From the NCBI GenBank assembly GCA_943368345.1, contig CALRKY020000023.1, positions 1 through 47,144 on the forward strand: a DNA stretch of 47,144 nt. The letters run 5' to 3'. The notes under the pieces were generated by a model. That model made no database searches. It was not told where the DNA came from and was given only the letters and a program-made list of their open reading frames with translations. Position 1 is the first letter of the stretch. Each line of letters opens with the position of its first letter. The stretch is from JADCGM01 sp943368345. GTDB lineage: Bacteria > Pseudomonadota > Alphaproteobacteria > Sphingomonadales > Sphingomonadaceae. Position numbers and translations under genes: made by a program. Of the stretch, positions 38,496-46,693 are shown in pieces.

Positions 38496-39584
38496 ATGAA
38501 GCAATCCGTACACCTGATCGCCGCCGCGCGACCAAATTTCATGAAGGTCGCCCCGCTGTGGCATGCCCTGCAGGCATCGGGCGATTTTGCTGCGGTGTTG
38601 GTCCACACCGGGCAACATTATGACGCGAATATGTCGGACGATATCTTTGCCGACCTGTCGCTGCCGGTCCCTGTCCACCATCTCGGCATTGGGTCTGGCA
38701 GTCATGCCGAACAAACGGGCGGCGTGATGATTGCCTATGAGAAGATTGCCGTTGCCGACCGGCCGGATTGGCTGGTGGTGGTCGGGGACGTGAATTCGAC
38801 GGCGGCATGCGCCATGGTTGGGGCAAAGCTCGGAATCCGGACTGTGCACTTGGAGGCAGGTTTGCGCTCCCGCGACCGCGCCATGCCGGAGGAGATCAAT
38901 CGCTTGGTCACCGACGTGCTTTGCGATGTGCTCTGGACACCCTCCCCCGATGCGGATGAAAACTTGGCCGCAGAAGGCATACCGGCGTCCCGGATCACCC
39001 GGGTCGGCAACATCATGCTCGACAGCTACGAGATGATCCGGCCCCGGATCGCGGCAGAAGGCGCACCGGCAAAGCTCGGCCTCGCGCCCGGCGGCTACGG
39101 CGTGGTGACGCTGCACCGTCCGTCGAACGTCGATGAGGTCGGGCCGCTGACTGCGCTGGTCGAGGCGCTTGAACAGGTGGCGGCCCGTTTGCCGCTGGTA
39201 TTCCCGGTGCATCCGCGCACACGGGAAAGGCTGACCCGCTTCGGCCTGCTCGACCGGTTGACCGCTGCCGGTGTCCATCTGCTCGATCCGCAAAGCTACC
39301 GCCCGTTCATGAGTCTCGTCAGTGCGTCGGCAATCGCCATCACCGATTCCGGCGGGCTGCAGGAAGAGACCACCTACCTCGGCATTCCCTGCCTGACGCT
39401 GCGGGAGAATACCGAACGGCCGATCACGGTGACTGAGGGTACCAATCGCCTGACCCGCGCAAATCAGCTGGTCGCGGACGTGACCGCCGCATTGGCCGCC
39501 GATGCTCCTGCCCCGGCGCGGCCGGAGTTTTGGGACGGAAAAACGGCGGACCGCTGTGTCGCCGACTTGCGTGCGCGCGGCTGA
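38496..39584 (+). CDS. wecB: UDP-N-acetylglucosamine 2-epimerase (non-hydrolysing)
   Basis: A 362-residue GT-B-fold epimerase. Key stretches are IAAARPNFMKVAPLWHAL, VHTGQHYDANMSD, EAGLRSRDRAMPEEINRLVTD (in parts), TLHRPSNVDE and DSGGLQEETTYLGIP, all family features. It interconverts UDP-GlcNAc and UDP-ManNAc in the cytoplasm, giving a sugar for exopolysaccharide or capsule. The neighbouring exosortase-type genes suggest that polysaccharide is the destination. ATG 38496 follows GGGATC. The glycosyltransferase starts two bases after its stop. Confidence 0.92.
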   Translation: MKQSVHLIAAARPNFMKVAPLWHALQASGDFAAVLVHTGQHYDANMSDDIFADLSLPVPVHHLGIGSGSHAEQTGGVMIAYEKIAVADRPDWLVVVGDVNSTAACAMVGAKLGIRTVHLEAGLRSRDRAMPEEINRLVTDVLCDVLWTPSPDADENLAAEGIPASRITRVGNIMLDSYEMIRPRIAAEGAPAKLGLAPGGYGVVTLHRPSNVDEVGPLTALVEALEQVAARLPLVFPVHPRTRERLTRFGLLDRLTAAGVHLLDPQSYRPFMSLVSASAIAITDSGGLQEETTYLGIPCLTLRENTERPITVTEGTNRLTRANQLVADVTAALAADAPAPARPEFWDGKTADRCVADLRARG

Positions 39585-39586
39585 TT

Positions 39587-40780
39587 TTGCGGATCCTCCA
39601 CGTCCTCGACCATTCCCTCCCGCTCCACAGCGGCTATAGTTTTCGAACCCGCGCCTTGGTCGAGGCGTCCCGGCGGCGCGGCTGGGAAACACTCCACCTG
39701 ACCACCCCGCGTCACACATTGGACGGCCCCGATGTCGAAACCTTCGACGGCCTGACCTTTCACCGTTCCCGCAAGACTGGCAGGCTTCCGATCTGGTCTG
39801 AAGTGCGCGCCACCGCGCGGGCGCTTGACCAATTGGTCCGCGACACCGAACCGGACATCATCCACGCCCATTCCCCGGTCCTGACTGCCTTGGCGGCCAG
39901 CGGGGTCGCGCGGCGTCACAAATTGCCGCTGGTCTACGAAATCCGGGCGTTCTGGGAGGATGCCGCTGTCGGCAATGGCACCGGCGCGGAAGGCTCGGCC
40001 CAATACCGCCTGACCCGGGCCTTGGAAACCTGGGCCTGCCGCCGGGCCGACGCGGTCGGAGCAATCTGCCAAGGCCTGCTCGGCGACCTGCGCGCACGCG
40101 GCATCGCATCTGAAAAGCTGTTCGAAATTCCAAACGGTGTCGATCTTGCCCAATTCGGCACACCGCTGGCCCGCGACACAGGATTGGCGGCGCAGCTTAG
40201 GTTCACCGACACGACCGAAGTCATTGGATTTATCGGATCCTTCTATGATTATGAAGGGTTGGATGATCTGATCGCCGCCATGCCCTCGCTGGTCGCCGCC
40301 CGGCCGAACCTGCGTCTGTTGCTTGTCGGGGGCGGTCCGATGGCTGACGCGTTGGCGGCACAGGCGGCAAGCTCGACCTGCGCCGACCGCATCCACTTTG
40401 TCGGCCGCGTCCCGCATCAGGAGGTGGAACGCTATTACAGCCTGATCGATGTGCTGGTTTACCCGCGCAAAGCCATGCGCCTGACCGATCTTGTCACCCC
40501 GCTGAAGCCGCTGGAGGCGATGGCGCAGGAGAAGCTGGTCGCGGCGTCCGACGTCGGCGGCCACCGCGAACTGATCACCGATGGCACCACAGGCACCCTG
40601 TTCCACGCCGACAATCCCGCCGCGCTGGCAGAAGCTGTCGCTACGCTGTTTGCTAACCGGGAGATGTGGCCGACGCGCCGTGCGGCGTGCAAAGCCTATG
40701 TCGCGACTGAGCGAACCTGGGACGTCAGTGTCGCCAATTATGCGCCGGTGTATGCACGTCTGCTTGCGCAGGCGGGCTGA
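39587..40780 (+). CDS. Glycosyltransferase, exosortase A system-associated
   Basis: A 397-residue GT4 (GT-B) glycosyltransferase. The N-terminus RILHVLDHSLPLHSGYSFRT and the segment YEIRAFWEDAAVGNGT are hallmarks of the glycosyltransferases that accompany exosortase/PEP-CTERM loci. The C-terminal nucleotide-sugar domain has PNGVDLAQF, IGFIGSFYDYEGLDDLI and TPLKPLEAMAQEKLV. It builds a polysaccharide or glycan on the cytoplasmic face. The start is TTG 39587: it makes the expected first residues (MRILHVLDH), and no ATG or GTG in frame gives them. It runs two bases after wecB, so the two form an operon. Confidence 0.8.
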   Translation: MRILHVLDHSLPLHSGYSFRTRALVEASRRRGWETLHLTTPRHTLDGPDVETFDGLTFHRSRKTGRLPIWSEVRATARALDQLVRDTEPDIIHAHSPVLTALAASGVARRHKLPLVYEIRAFWEDAAVGNGTGAEGSAQYRLTRALETWACRRADAVGAICQGLLGDLRARGIASEKLFEIPNGVDLAQFGTPLARDTGLAAQLRFTDTTEVIGFIGSFYDYEGLDDLIAAMPSLVAARPNLRLLLVGGGPMADALAAQAASSTCADRIHFVGRVPHQEVERYYSLIDVLVYPRKAMRLTDLVTPLKPLEAMAQEKLVAASDVGGHRELITDGTTGTLFHADNPAALAEAVATLFANREMWPTRRAACKAYVATERTWDVSVANYAPVYARLLAQAG

Positions 40781-40812
40781 ACACGCCAAGATTCGGTGCG
40801 GAGGGGTTTTTG

Positions 40813-41493
40813 ATGGCAATGCTCGACAAGTGGCAGACGATCTTGCTGACCTCATGGAAATGGCAATTGCTGGTCGGCACCAGCCTCGGCGGGCTGATCC
40901 TGCTGATCATTGGGGTGTGGCTGCTGCGCCGCCGCCGCCGTAACCGGACAATGGACGACGCACCGGACCTGATGTTTGCCGCCCCCGATGACTTTGCCGA
41001 CCAGCCGACGGTCAGTTTCCGCGATGACTGGGCCGATCCCTACGCCCCCGCACCGGTGGTGGAGGCGATCGAGCCGGTTGCCGAGGACATGCGTGAGCCG
41101 GAAGCGTCACCTGTCCCCGCTGTGACGGAACCGGTCGCTGCGGTTGAGCCTGTTGCGGCAAACGACACCTGGCTGATGCCCGCAGAGGCTGCTGACCCCC
41201 CTCCTGCGCCCATTGTCTCCCAAGCGCCGGATGCGGTCGAACAACGGGTGGCCAAGTTGGAGGCGGCAGTGGTCGCGCTCACCGACCTGCTGCGTCCCGC
41301 CCGGACTGCGGCGGGTGGCGGTGACCTCACGGACCGGCTCGATGCACTGGAGAAAACCCTGACCGCCCGCTTCGATGCCCTTGCCCGGGTACTGAATTCC
41401 TTGCCAACCGGAAGCCCTCTGTCGGGCTTCGGTGCCGACCCCGAAGCCGTCGCATCCGCCGTCGTCGAGATTCGCCGCACGCTCAGGGGTTAG
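40813..41493 (+). CDS. Membrane-anchored coiled-coil protein of unknown function
   Basis: A 226-residue protein I do not recognise. One strong transmembrane helix (about 19-38, WQLLVGTSLGGLILLIIGVW) is followed by the stop-transfer RRRRRNR. Residues about 45-140 are acidic and rich in Pro, Ala, Val and Glu (probably disordered). A C-terminal coiled coil follows (VEQRVAKLEAAVVALTDLL, then LTDRLDALEKTLTARFDALA). ATG 40813 has GGAGGGG upstream. It lies 32 bases after the glycosyltransferase on the same strand, so it may belong to the polysaccharide unit, perhaps as a scaffold. The sequence alone gives no function. Confidence 0.7.
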   Translation: MAMLDKWQTILLTSWKWQLLVGTSLGGLILLIIGVWLLRRRRRNRTMDDAPDLMFAAPDDFADQPTVSFRDDWADPYAPAPVVEAIEPVAEDMREPEASPVPAVTEPVAAVEPVAANDTWLMPAEAADPPPAPIVSQAPDAVEQRVAKLEAAVVALTDLLRPARTAAGGGDLTDRLDALEKTLTARFDALARVLNSLPTGSPLSGFGADPEAVASAVVEIRRTLRG

Positions 41494-41515
41494 CTTTGGA
41501 GCCTCAACAGGTTGT

Positions 41516-42202
41516 TCATCGGCTGATTGAATCGACTGATGGATGATATGGATTGTCGACGGCGGTGATGACCGCCGCCCGCAGTTCTGGGATGCCCAAG
41601 CCTTTCTCGGAGCTGGTGGACAGCAGGTGCGGATAGGCCGCCGGGTGTTTGCCGGCGAGTTCGGCGATCTGGGCCAGGGTCGCCTTGGCCTGGGTTGGCT
41701 TGATCTTGTCTGCCTTGGTCAGGACGATCTGGTAGCTGACCGCTGCCTTGTCGAGCATGGTCATCACCTCAATGTCCACCGGCTTCAGCCCGTGGCGTGC
41801 GTCGATCAGGACGAGGACGCGCTTCAATACCTGGCGGCCACGCACATAGTCATTGACCAGGTTTTTCCATTTCCGGATCACGTCCTTCGGTGCTTCGGCA
41901 AAGCCATAGCCCGGCATGTCGACGAGGCGGAACCACACCGGGTCACCGATGTTGAAGAAATTGAGCTCCTGCGTCCGCCCGGGCGTGTTGGAGGTGCGCG
42001 CCAGGCCGGTGCGCCCGGTCAGGGCATTCAGCAGGGAGGATTTGCCAACGTTTGAGCGCCCGGCAAATGCTACCTCCGGCACGTCCGGATCAGGCAGGAA
42101 CTGCAGGCCCGGGGCCGATTTCAGAAAGGCCATCGGCCCGGCAAAAATCTTCCGGGCCGCCTCAATCCGCTCCGGGAGATCGTCGGGTTCGGCACCGGTC
42201 AT
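41516..42202 (-). CDS. engB: Ribosome biogenesis GTPase EngB (YihA/YsxC)
   Basis: A 228-residue GTPase. The P-loop is GRSNVGKS at 48-55, the switch region TSNTPGRTQELNFF, the G3 motif DMPGYGFAE and the G4 motif TKAD. It assists 50S subunit assembly in the cytoplasm. Its ATG overlaps the yidC stop as ATGA, the usual alphaproteobacterial order, and it is the last gene of the rpmH operon here; argB, which often follows, is absent. The gap to the convergent coiled-coil gene is 22 bases and shows no terminator. Confidence 0.95.
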   Translation of the reverse strand: MTGAEPDDLPERIEAARKIFAGPMAFLKSAPGLQFLPDPDVPEVAFAGRSNVGKSSLLNALTGRTGLARTSNTPGRTQELNFFNIGDPVWFRLVDMPGYGFAEAPKDVIRKWKNLVNDYVRGRQVLKRVLVLIDARHGLKPVDIEVMTMLDKAAVSYQIVLTKADKIKPTQAKATLAQIAELAGKHPAAYPHLLSTSSEKGLGIPELRAAVITAVDNPYHPSVDSISR

Positions 42203-43902
42203 TTTGTCGGCTCGGCGCTGGGCACCGGATGGCGACGGAGCAGCAGCCATTGCTGCCCGACCGTGAAGAAGTTGGACACGATCCAATAGACCACCAGCCC
42301 GGCGGCAAACGGGGCCATGATCACCATGAAAATCCACGGCATCCAGGCAAAAATCTGCTGCTGGGCCGGGTCCATCGGCTGCGGGTTGAATTTCTGCTGC
42401 AGCCACATCGAAATACCAAGGATGATCGGCAGGACGCCGAGCGCGATGATCGACGGCGGGGTGAAGGGCAGCAGGCCGAACAGGTTGATCGGGGTCAATG
42501 GATCGGGCGCCGACAGGTCCTTGATCCACAGCGCAAACGGCTGATGCCGCATTTCGAGCGTCAGCATCAGGGTTTTGTAAAGCGCATAGAAAATCGGGAT
42601 TTGCAGGAAGATCGGCAGACACCCAGCCAGCGGGTTGATCTTCTCCGATTTGTACAGCTCCATGGTTTCCTGCTGCAGCCGGACCTTGTCGTCCTTCCAC
42701 TTCTCCTGCAGCGCCTTCATCTTGGGTTGCAGCACCCGCATGCCGGCCATCGAGGCATATTGCTTGTTGGCAATCGGGAACATCAGGGTGCGGACGATGA
42801 GCGTCAGACAGATGATGGCAACGCCGAAGTTGCCGACCATCTTGAACAGCCAGGCGAGCAGATAGAAGATCGGCTTGGCGATCCAGTAGAACCAGCCCCA
42901 ATCCAGCGCCTTGTCAAACTGCGGGATGCCGAGGCGTACCTTGTAATCATCCAGCAGCTCGACCTCTTTCGCTCCGGCAAACAGGCGCGAGGTGACCGTG
43001 GCGGCAGAGCGCGGCTTAACAGTCTCGTTCATGGCAAAATTCGCCTGGAACCGGTCGCCAGTGCCGTGGCGGAAGGTGGCATCAACCTTGGCGCGCTGGT
43101 CCGGAATGAGCGCGGTCAGCCAATATTGGTCGGTGAACCCGAGCCAGCCGCCGGTGGAGGTGAATTTCGCCGCGCCGGCTTCGGCCACGTCCTCGTAATT
43201 CACGTCATTGACGATCTCGTCGAACACCCCCATCGGCCCGACATGCGCGGTCCAGGTGTCGGGGTCCTTCGACGCGCCGTCGCGAGCGACCAGGCCGTAG
43301 GGCCTGAGGATCAGCGGGGTTGTACCGCTGTTCAGGACGCGCTGGGTGATGGTGAACATATAGGCACCGTCCACCTCGATCCCGATTTCAAACCGGATGC
43401 CGGCCGGATTGGTCCAGGCGAGTGTCACCGGGCTGGTCGGAGTGAGTTCGGTGGCGCTGGTGGTCCAGAGGGCATCGGCAGACGGTGCCCCGGCACCAGT
43501 CCACCCAGATTGAGCGAAATAGGCCTGCGGCGCCCCGGACGGTGAAAACAGCCGGATCGCGGGTGAATCTTTCTTGATCGTCTCCCGGTATTTCACCAGC
43601 ACCAGATCATCGATGCGCGCGCCGGTCAGGTTGAGGCTGCCAATTAGCGTCGGTGTGCGGATGGCGATTCGCGGGCTTTCTGCCATCACCACGCCCCGCG
43701 CACGGGTCATCGCCGGGCCGTCAGCCACCGGCCCATCGGGCGTGGCGGCGGTTGCTGCTGCCGGTGCAGCGGCTGTTGGAGCGCCCGCTGCGATCGACGC
43801 GGGCTTGGGAGCCGGAAAATATTGCTCCGATATCAAGGTCCAGCCGAACAGCACCATCGCCGACAGCACAATGGCAAGGAGGAGATTCTTCTGGTCGTTC
43901 AC
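42199..43902 (-). CDS. yidC: Membrane protein insertase YidC
   Basis: A 567-residue YidC of the Gram-negative type. The first helix (LLLAIVLSAMVLFGWTLISE) is followed by a Pro/Ala-rich linker and a large periplasmic beta-sandwich (about 85-330). The conserved insertase core follows, with TM2 starting IFYLLAWLFKMVGNFGVAI, the cytoplasmic KMKALQEKWKDDK helices, and the final helices. It inserts membrane proteins alone or with SecYEG. yidD ends ten bases upstream and engB overlaps its stop. Confidence 0.97.
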   Translation of the reverse strand: MNDQKNLLLAIVLSAMVLFGWTLISEQYFPAPKPASIAAGAPTAAAPAAATAATPDGPVADGPAMTRARGVVMAESPRIAIRTPTLIGSLNLTGARIDDLVLVKYRETIKKDSPAIRLFSPSGAPQAYFAQSGWTGAGAPSADALWTTSATELTPTSPVTLAWTNPAGIRFEIGIEVDGAYMFTITQRVLNSGTTPLILRPYGLVARDGASKDPDTWTAHVGPMGVFDEIVNDVNYEDVAEAGAAKFTSTGGWLGFTDQYWLTALIPDQRAKVDATFRHGTGDRFQANFAMNETVKPRSAATVTSRLFAGAKEVELLDDYKVRLGIPQFDKALDWGWFYWIAKPIFYLLAWLFKMVGNFGVAIICLTLIVRTLMFPIANKQYASMAGMRVLQPKMKALQEKWKDDKVRLQQETMELYKSEKINPLAGCLPIFLQIPIFYALYKTLMLTLEMRHQPFALWIKDLSAPDPLTPINLFGLLPFTPPSIIALGVLPIILGISMWLQQKFNPQPMDPAQQQIFAWMPWIFMVIMAPFAAGLVVYWIVSNFFTVGQQWLLLRRHPVPSAEPTK

Positions 43903-43911
43903 GAAACAGCC

Positions 43912-44133
43912 TCAGGCATTGGGCGGGACGGGATCGAATCCCGAACCACCGAAGGGGTGACAACGTGCGATGCGCCTAGCCGCCAGCCAGCCGCCGCGCA
44001 ATGCACCGAAACGTTCCACCGCCTCGATTGCATAGGCGGAACAGCTCGGTTGAAAGCGGCAGGTCGGTGGCAGGATGGCCGAAATGGTCAACTGCCAGCC
44101 GCGGGCCAGCCCGATCAGCAGGCGGGCCATCAT
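43912..44133 (-). CDS. yidD: Membrane protein insertion efficiency factor YidD
   Basis: A 73-residue YidD protein. The family signature TCRFQPSCSAYAIEAVERFG and the ending RCHPFGGSGFDPVP are both present. It is thought to assist YidC. Its ATG at 44133 overlaps the rnpA stop; the next codon is also ATG (44130) and may be used instead. Confidence 0.95.
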   Translation of the reverse strand: MMARLLIGLARGWQLTISAILPPTCRFQPSCSAYAIEAVERFGALRGGWLAARRIARCHPFGGSGFDPVPPNA

Positions 44134-44507
44134 CTCTCAAATCCCCCGCCACTGTGGGAAGGCGGATTTGACGAAGGCCGTGCCCGCGTCAGCGCTCGCG
44201 CCAATTCCTCCCGGAGCGTCGCGTAATCGCGCTCAACCCCATCGCTGCGTCCGATCAACACATGGTCGGCCCCGGGAATTCCACCGGCTGGCAGCAAGTC
44301 CCGCGCCAGCGCCCTCAGTCGCCGCTTCATCCGGTTGCGGACGACGGCATTGCCGATTTTCTTGGTGACGGTGAAACCGATGCGAATCGCCACATCGTCA
44401 TCCCCGCGCGGGTTGACCAGCAGTATGAATCCGGGAGTGGGAACGCGGCGTCCGCGATTGGCAGCCAGAAAATCCCGCCGCGCTGTCAGGGTGAAAACCG
44501 GGGTCAC
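44130..44507 (-). CDS. rnpA: Ribonuclease P protein component
   Basis: A 125-residue RnpA. The RNR motif region GFTVTKKIGNAVVRNRMKRR is exact for the family, and FTLTARRDFLAANRGRR is the usual beginning. It binds the RNase P RNA and matures tRNA 5' ends. GTG 44507, preceded by CGGGG, fits best; TTG 44522, nearer the rpmH stop, is the alternative. The proline-rich frame upstream is rpmH read in another phase. The C-terminus carries a short Gly/Ser-rich tail. Confidence 0.92.
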   Translation of the reverse strand: MTPVFTLTARRDFLAANRGRRVPTPGFILLVNPRGDDDVAIRIGFTVTKKIGNAVVRNRMKRRLRALARDLLPAGGIPGADHVLIGRSDGVERDYATLREELARALTRARPSSNPPSHSGGGFER

Positions 44508-44527
44508 ACTGTGCCCCGACAATCGAC

Positions 44528-44662
44528 TTAGGCCGACAGGACCTTGCGGCCCCGGGCGCGGCGCGCTGCCAGCACCTTGCGGCCGCCGACGGTCGCCATG
44601 CGCGAGCGGAAGCCGTGGCGGCGCTTGCGGACGAGACGGCTCGGTTGGAACGTACGCTTCAT
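44528..44662 (-). CDS. rpmH: 50S ribosomal protein L34
   Basis: A complete 44-residue L34: MKRTFQPSRLVRKRRHGF, then RSRMATVGGRKVLAARRARG and RKVLSA. It heads the rpmH-rnpA-yidD-yidC-engB operon, as in most bacteria. GAAGGT lies before the ATG. A strong promoter is 66 bases upstream. Confidence 0.98.
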   Translation of the reverse strand: MKRTFQPSRLVRKRRHGFRSRMATVGGRKVLAARRARGRKVLSA

Positions 44663-44727
44663 TGGTCAGACCTTCAGGTAACAGCACAGCCGACCGTCCG
44701 CAGACAGCCAGCCGAAATCAGGGGCGG

Positions 44728-44756
44728 GCCATAGCGGGGGCGGAGGGAGAGGTCAA
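44728..44756 (-). promoter_or_regulatory. Promoter of the rpmH operon
   Basis: On the minus strand, TTGACC (44756-44751), a 17-base spacer and TATGGC (44733-44728) form a good housekeeping promoter. The leader before the rpmH ATG would be about 60 bases. The rest of the 44663-44815 gap is GC-rich and shows nothing else I can support. Confidence 0.65.
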
Positions 44757-44815
44757 GGTGGGGGAGGGCATGTTGCAATAGGGTAGGAGTCTGCCGAGCC
44801 GGTTAAACTACACTC

Positions 44816-45124
44816 TCACACCTCAACCCTCACAACCTCCACCGCTGCCGATACCGGCAACACGCCGTACAAATGCGGGAACAATGCGCCGCCCCGCGAC
44901 GGCTCCCAGACCAGCGCTGCGCCTAGGGTCGCCGGATCGACGGTGACCAGCACCAGGTCCTGTTGACCGGCAAAATGCCTGGCCAGCGTCCCCGCCACCT
45001 GTTCGCGTGTGGAGAAATGGATGAAGCCGTCCCGCACATCATCGGCAGAACCGGTGTAGGCACCCGCCGCCTTCGCCGCCGCCCAATCAGCCGCCGGCAT
45101 GATTTTGTAGATGGAGTCACTCAC
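44816..45124 (-). CDS. DUF952 protein
   Basis: A 102-residue DUF952 protein: IYKIMPAADWAAAKAAGAYTG, then DGFIHFSTREQVAGTLARHF, and WEPSRGGALFPHLYGVLP near the end. The family is related in fold to ADP-ribosyltransferase-like proteins, but no activity is established. Its GTG start overlaps the Anbu stop (GTGA), so it is the downstream end of the Anbu unit. The conserved FIHFST and FPHLYG histidines are present. Confidence 0.85.
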   Translation of the reverse strand: MSDSIYKIMPAADWAAAKAAGAYTGSADDVRDGFIHFSTREQVAGTLARHFAGQQDLVLVTVDPATLGAALVWEPSRGGALFPHLYGVLPVSAAVEVVRVEV

Positions 45125-45864
45125 TGCGGGGCGCGGTAGGGCGGCGTAGGGATTTCGGCCTGGGCATGGCGCAGCGCTGCCGACCAGCGTTCCGACAGGT
45201 CGTGGAAATAGGGGTCGTCATCGCCGATACGGTATGTGATGTCGGCCTTACCCTTGCCGGTGCCCGCCACCATCAGGTCGAGCGGCAACCCCACCGCCAG
45301 ATTGGCCCGCATGGTCGAGGAGAAGGAGATGAGCCCGATCTTGGTCGCCTCATCCAGCCCGGTTTCATAGGTCATCGCCCGGTCGAGAATCGGCTTGCCG
45401 TATTTATGCTCGCCGATTTGCAGATAGGGGGTTTCCGGCGCGCATTCGATGAAGTTCCCTGCCGGGTAGACGAGGAACAGCCGGGTTTTCTCGCCGCCAA
45501 CCGACCCGCCGACCAGCAGGGTTGATGAAAAGTCGATGTCACCCTGTTGCAGGCTTTCAAACTGGTCGCGGGCGGCGCGGTTGGCCCGACCGGCGGCGCG
45601 GGCGGCGTGGTAGATGCTCGGCACATTGGCAAAGGTGTCGAGCGTATCGGTGCCGGGGTTGGGCACTCCGTCGGTCATCGCCTGCATCGCGGCCTGGGTC
45701 GTCGACAGGCTGCCGGCGGAGGCAACGACGATCAACCGCTCCCCATCATTCCCGAACACCCGAAGCTTGCGGTAGGTCGACACATTGTCGACCCCGGCAT
45801 TGGTCCGGGTATCGGCCATCATCACCAGCCCGTCCCGGACGAGCAATCCAACGCAGTAGGTCAC
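45121..45864 (-). CDS. Anbu proteasome-like peptidase
   Basis: A 247-residue Ntn-hydrolase of the Anbu (ancestral beta-subunit) family. The N-terminus MTYCVGLLVRDGLVMMADTRTN would expose T2 as nucleophile after removal of the first Met, and the segment VSTYRKLRVF carries the basic residue expected near the active site. Anbu forms ring or spiral assemblies but its target is not known. The start is GTG 45864, 16 bases after the transglutaminase. The neighbouring alpha-E and transglutaminase genes are the well-known Anbu partners, often accompanied by a circularly permuted ATP-grasp protein. The operon is thought to make and process a peptide tag, without direct proof. Confidence 0.9.
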   Translation of the reverse strand: MTYCVGLLVRDGLVMMADTRTNAGVDNVSTYRKLRVFGNDGERLIVVASAGSLSTTQAAMQAMTDGVPNPGTDTLDTFANVPSIYHAARAAGRANRAARDQFESLQQGDIDFSSTLLVGGSVGGEKTRLFLVYPAGNFIECAPETPYLQIGEHKYGKPILDRAMTYETGLDEATKIGLISFSSTMRANLAVGLPLDLMVAGTGKGKADITYRIGDDDPYFHDLSERWSAALRHAQAEIPTPPYRAPQ

Positions 45865-45880
45865 CCGTCACTATCCCCGA

Positions 45881-46693
45881 TCATTGCTGCGCCTGCCCTT
45901 CGACGGCCCGAACGCTGACTTCCATCACTTCCCCACCGCCGCCGCGCCGCGCGCCGCGCACCGGCGCGGCGTCCAGATAATCCAGTCCGGCGGCAACCCG
46001 CACATAATGCTGGTCGGCACAGATACCATTGGCGGCATCGAAGGCAAGCCAGCCAAGATCGGGCAGATAGGCTTCGGCCCAGGCATGGGAGGCATCCTGC
46101 TGGGCGGCAGCGCCACTGCGCGCCAGATGGCCGGAGACATAGCGGGCCGGGATGCCGAGCAGCCGGGCGGCGCTGCAGAAAATATGTGCGAAATCCTGGC
46201 AGACGCCGCGCCCGTTGCCGAGCGCTTCCGTCGCCAAGGTGGTGGTGCTGGTGGTGCCGGTTTCAAAACTCAGAGCCCCGAAGATCGCGAGATTGAGGGC
46301 ATGTAGCGTGTCGAGCTGTCCGTCCCGTGCTGCTGTTTCGGCCAGCGCCCGGATGGCGGCATCCGGCGCAGTCAGCGGCGTGGTCCGCAGGAACACCGAC
46401 GGCGGCAGCGGATCAAACGCCCCCCGGACGAGGCCGCCCGCATCCTCCACATCGACAATGCCGGTCACATGGATGTTCAGTTCGGTGACCGCGCCGTCGG
46501 CATAGAAAATATGCATCCGGTTGCCAAAACTATCGCGGCTTTCGCGCAGCTTGCCGTCCGTATCCACATCGATCCGCCAATTGCGAACATGCTGGTCATC
46601 GGAATCGGACGGACTGAGCCGCAGATATTGCACGACATGCGACGCCGGCAATTGATAGCGGTAGCTGGTGCTATGGTCGATTCGGATGCGCAT
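45881..46693 (-). CDS. Transglutaminase-like cysteine peptidase
   Basis: A 270-residue transglutaminase-family protein. The triad is C165 (GRGVCQDFAH), H203 (DASHAWAEAYLP) and D219 (LAFDAANG). The N-terminal beta domain (MRIRIDHSTSYRYQLPASHV and LRLSPSD) is that of the bacterial transglutaminase N-domain. It may hydrolyse or form amide bonds on a peptide. The ATG shares one base with the stop of the alpha-E gene (TGATG), and Anbu follows after 16 bases, so the three are one operon. Confidence 0.9.
   Translation of the reverse strand: MRIRIDHSTSYRYQLPASHVVQYLRLSPSDSDDQHVRNWRIDVDTDGKLRESRDSFGNRMHIFYADGAVTELNIHVTGIVDVEDAGGLVRGAFDPLPPSVFLRTTPLTAPDAAIRALAETAARDGQLDTLHALNLAIFGALSFETGTTSTTTLATEALGNGRGVCQDFAHIFCSAARLLGIPARYVSGHLARSGAAAQQDASHAWAEAYLPDLGWLAFDAANGICADQHYVRVAAGLDYLDAAPVRGARRGGGGEVMEVSVRAVEGQAQQ

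Noticed and set aside
39464..40855. 463-codon open frame on the minus strand opposite the glycosyltransferase
   Set aside because: It is antisense to a gene with clear glycosyltransferase motifs and shows no domain of its own.
42052..43545. 497-codon open frame on the plus strand opposite yidC
   Set aside because: yidC is certain on the other strand; the mirror frame is low-complexity and lacks family features.
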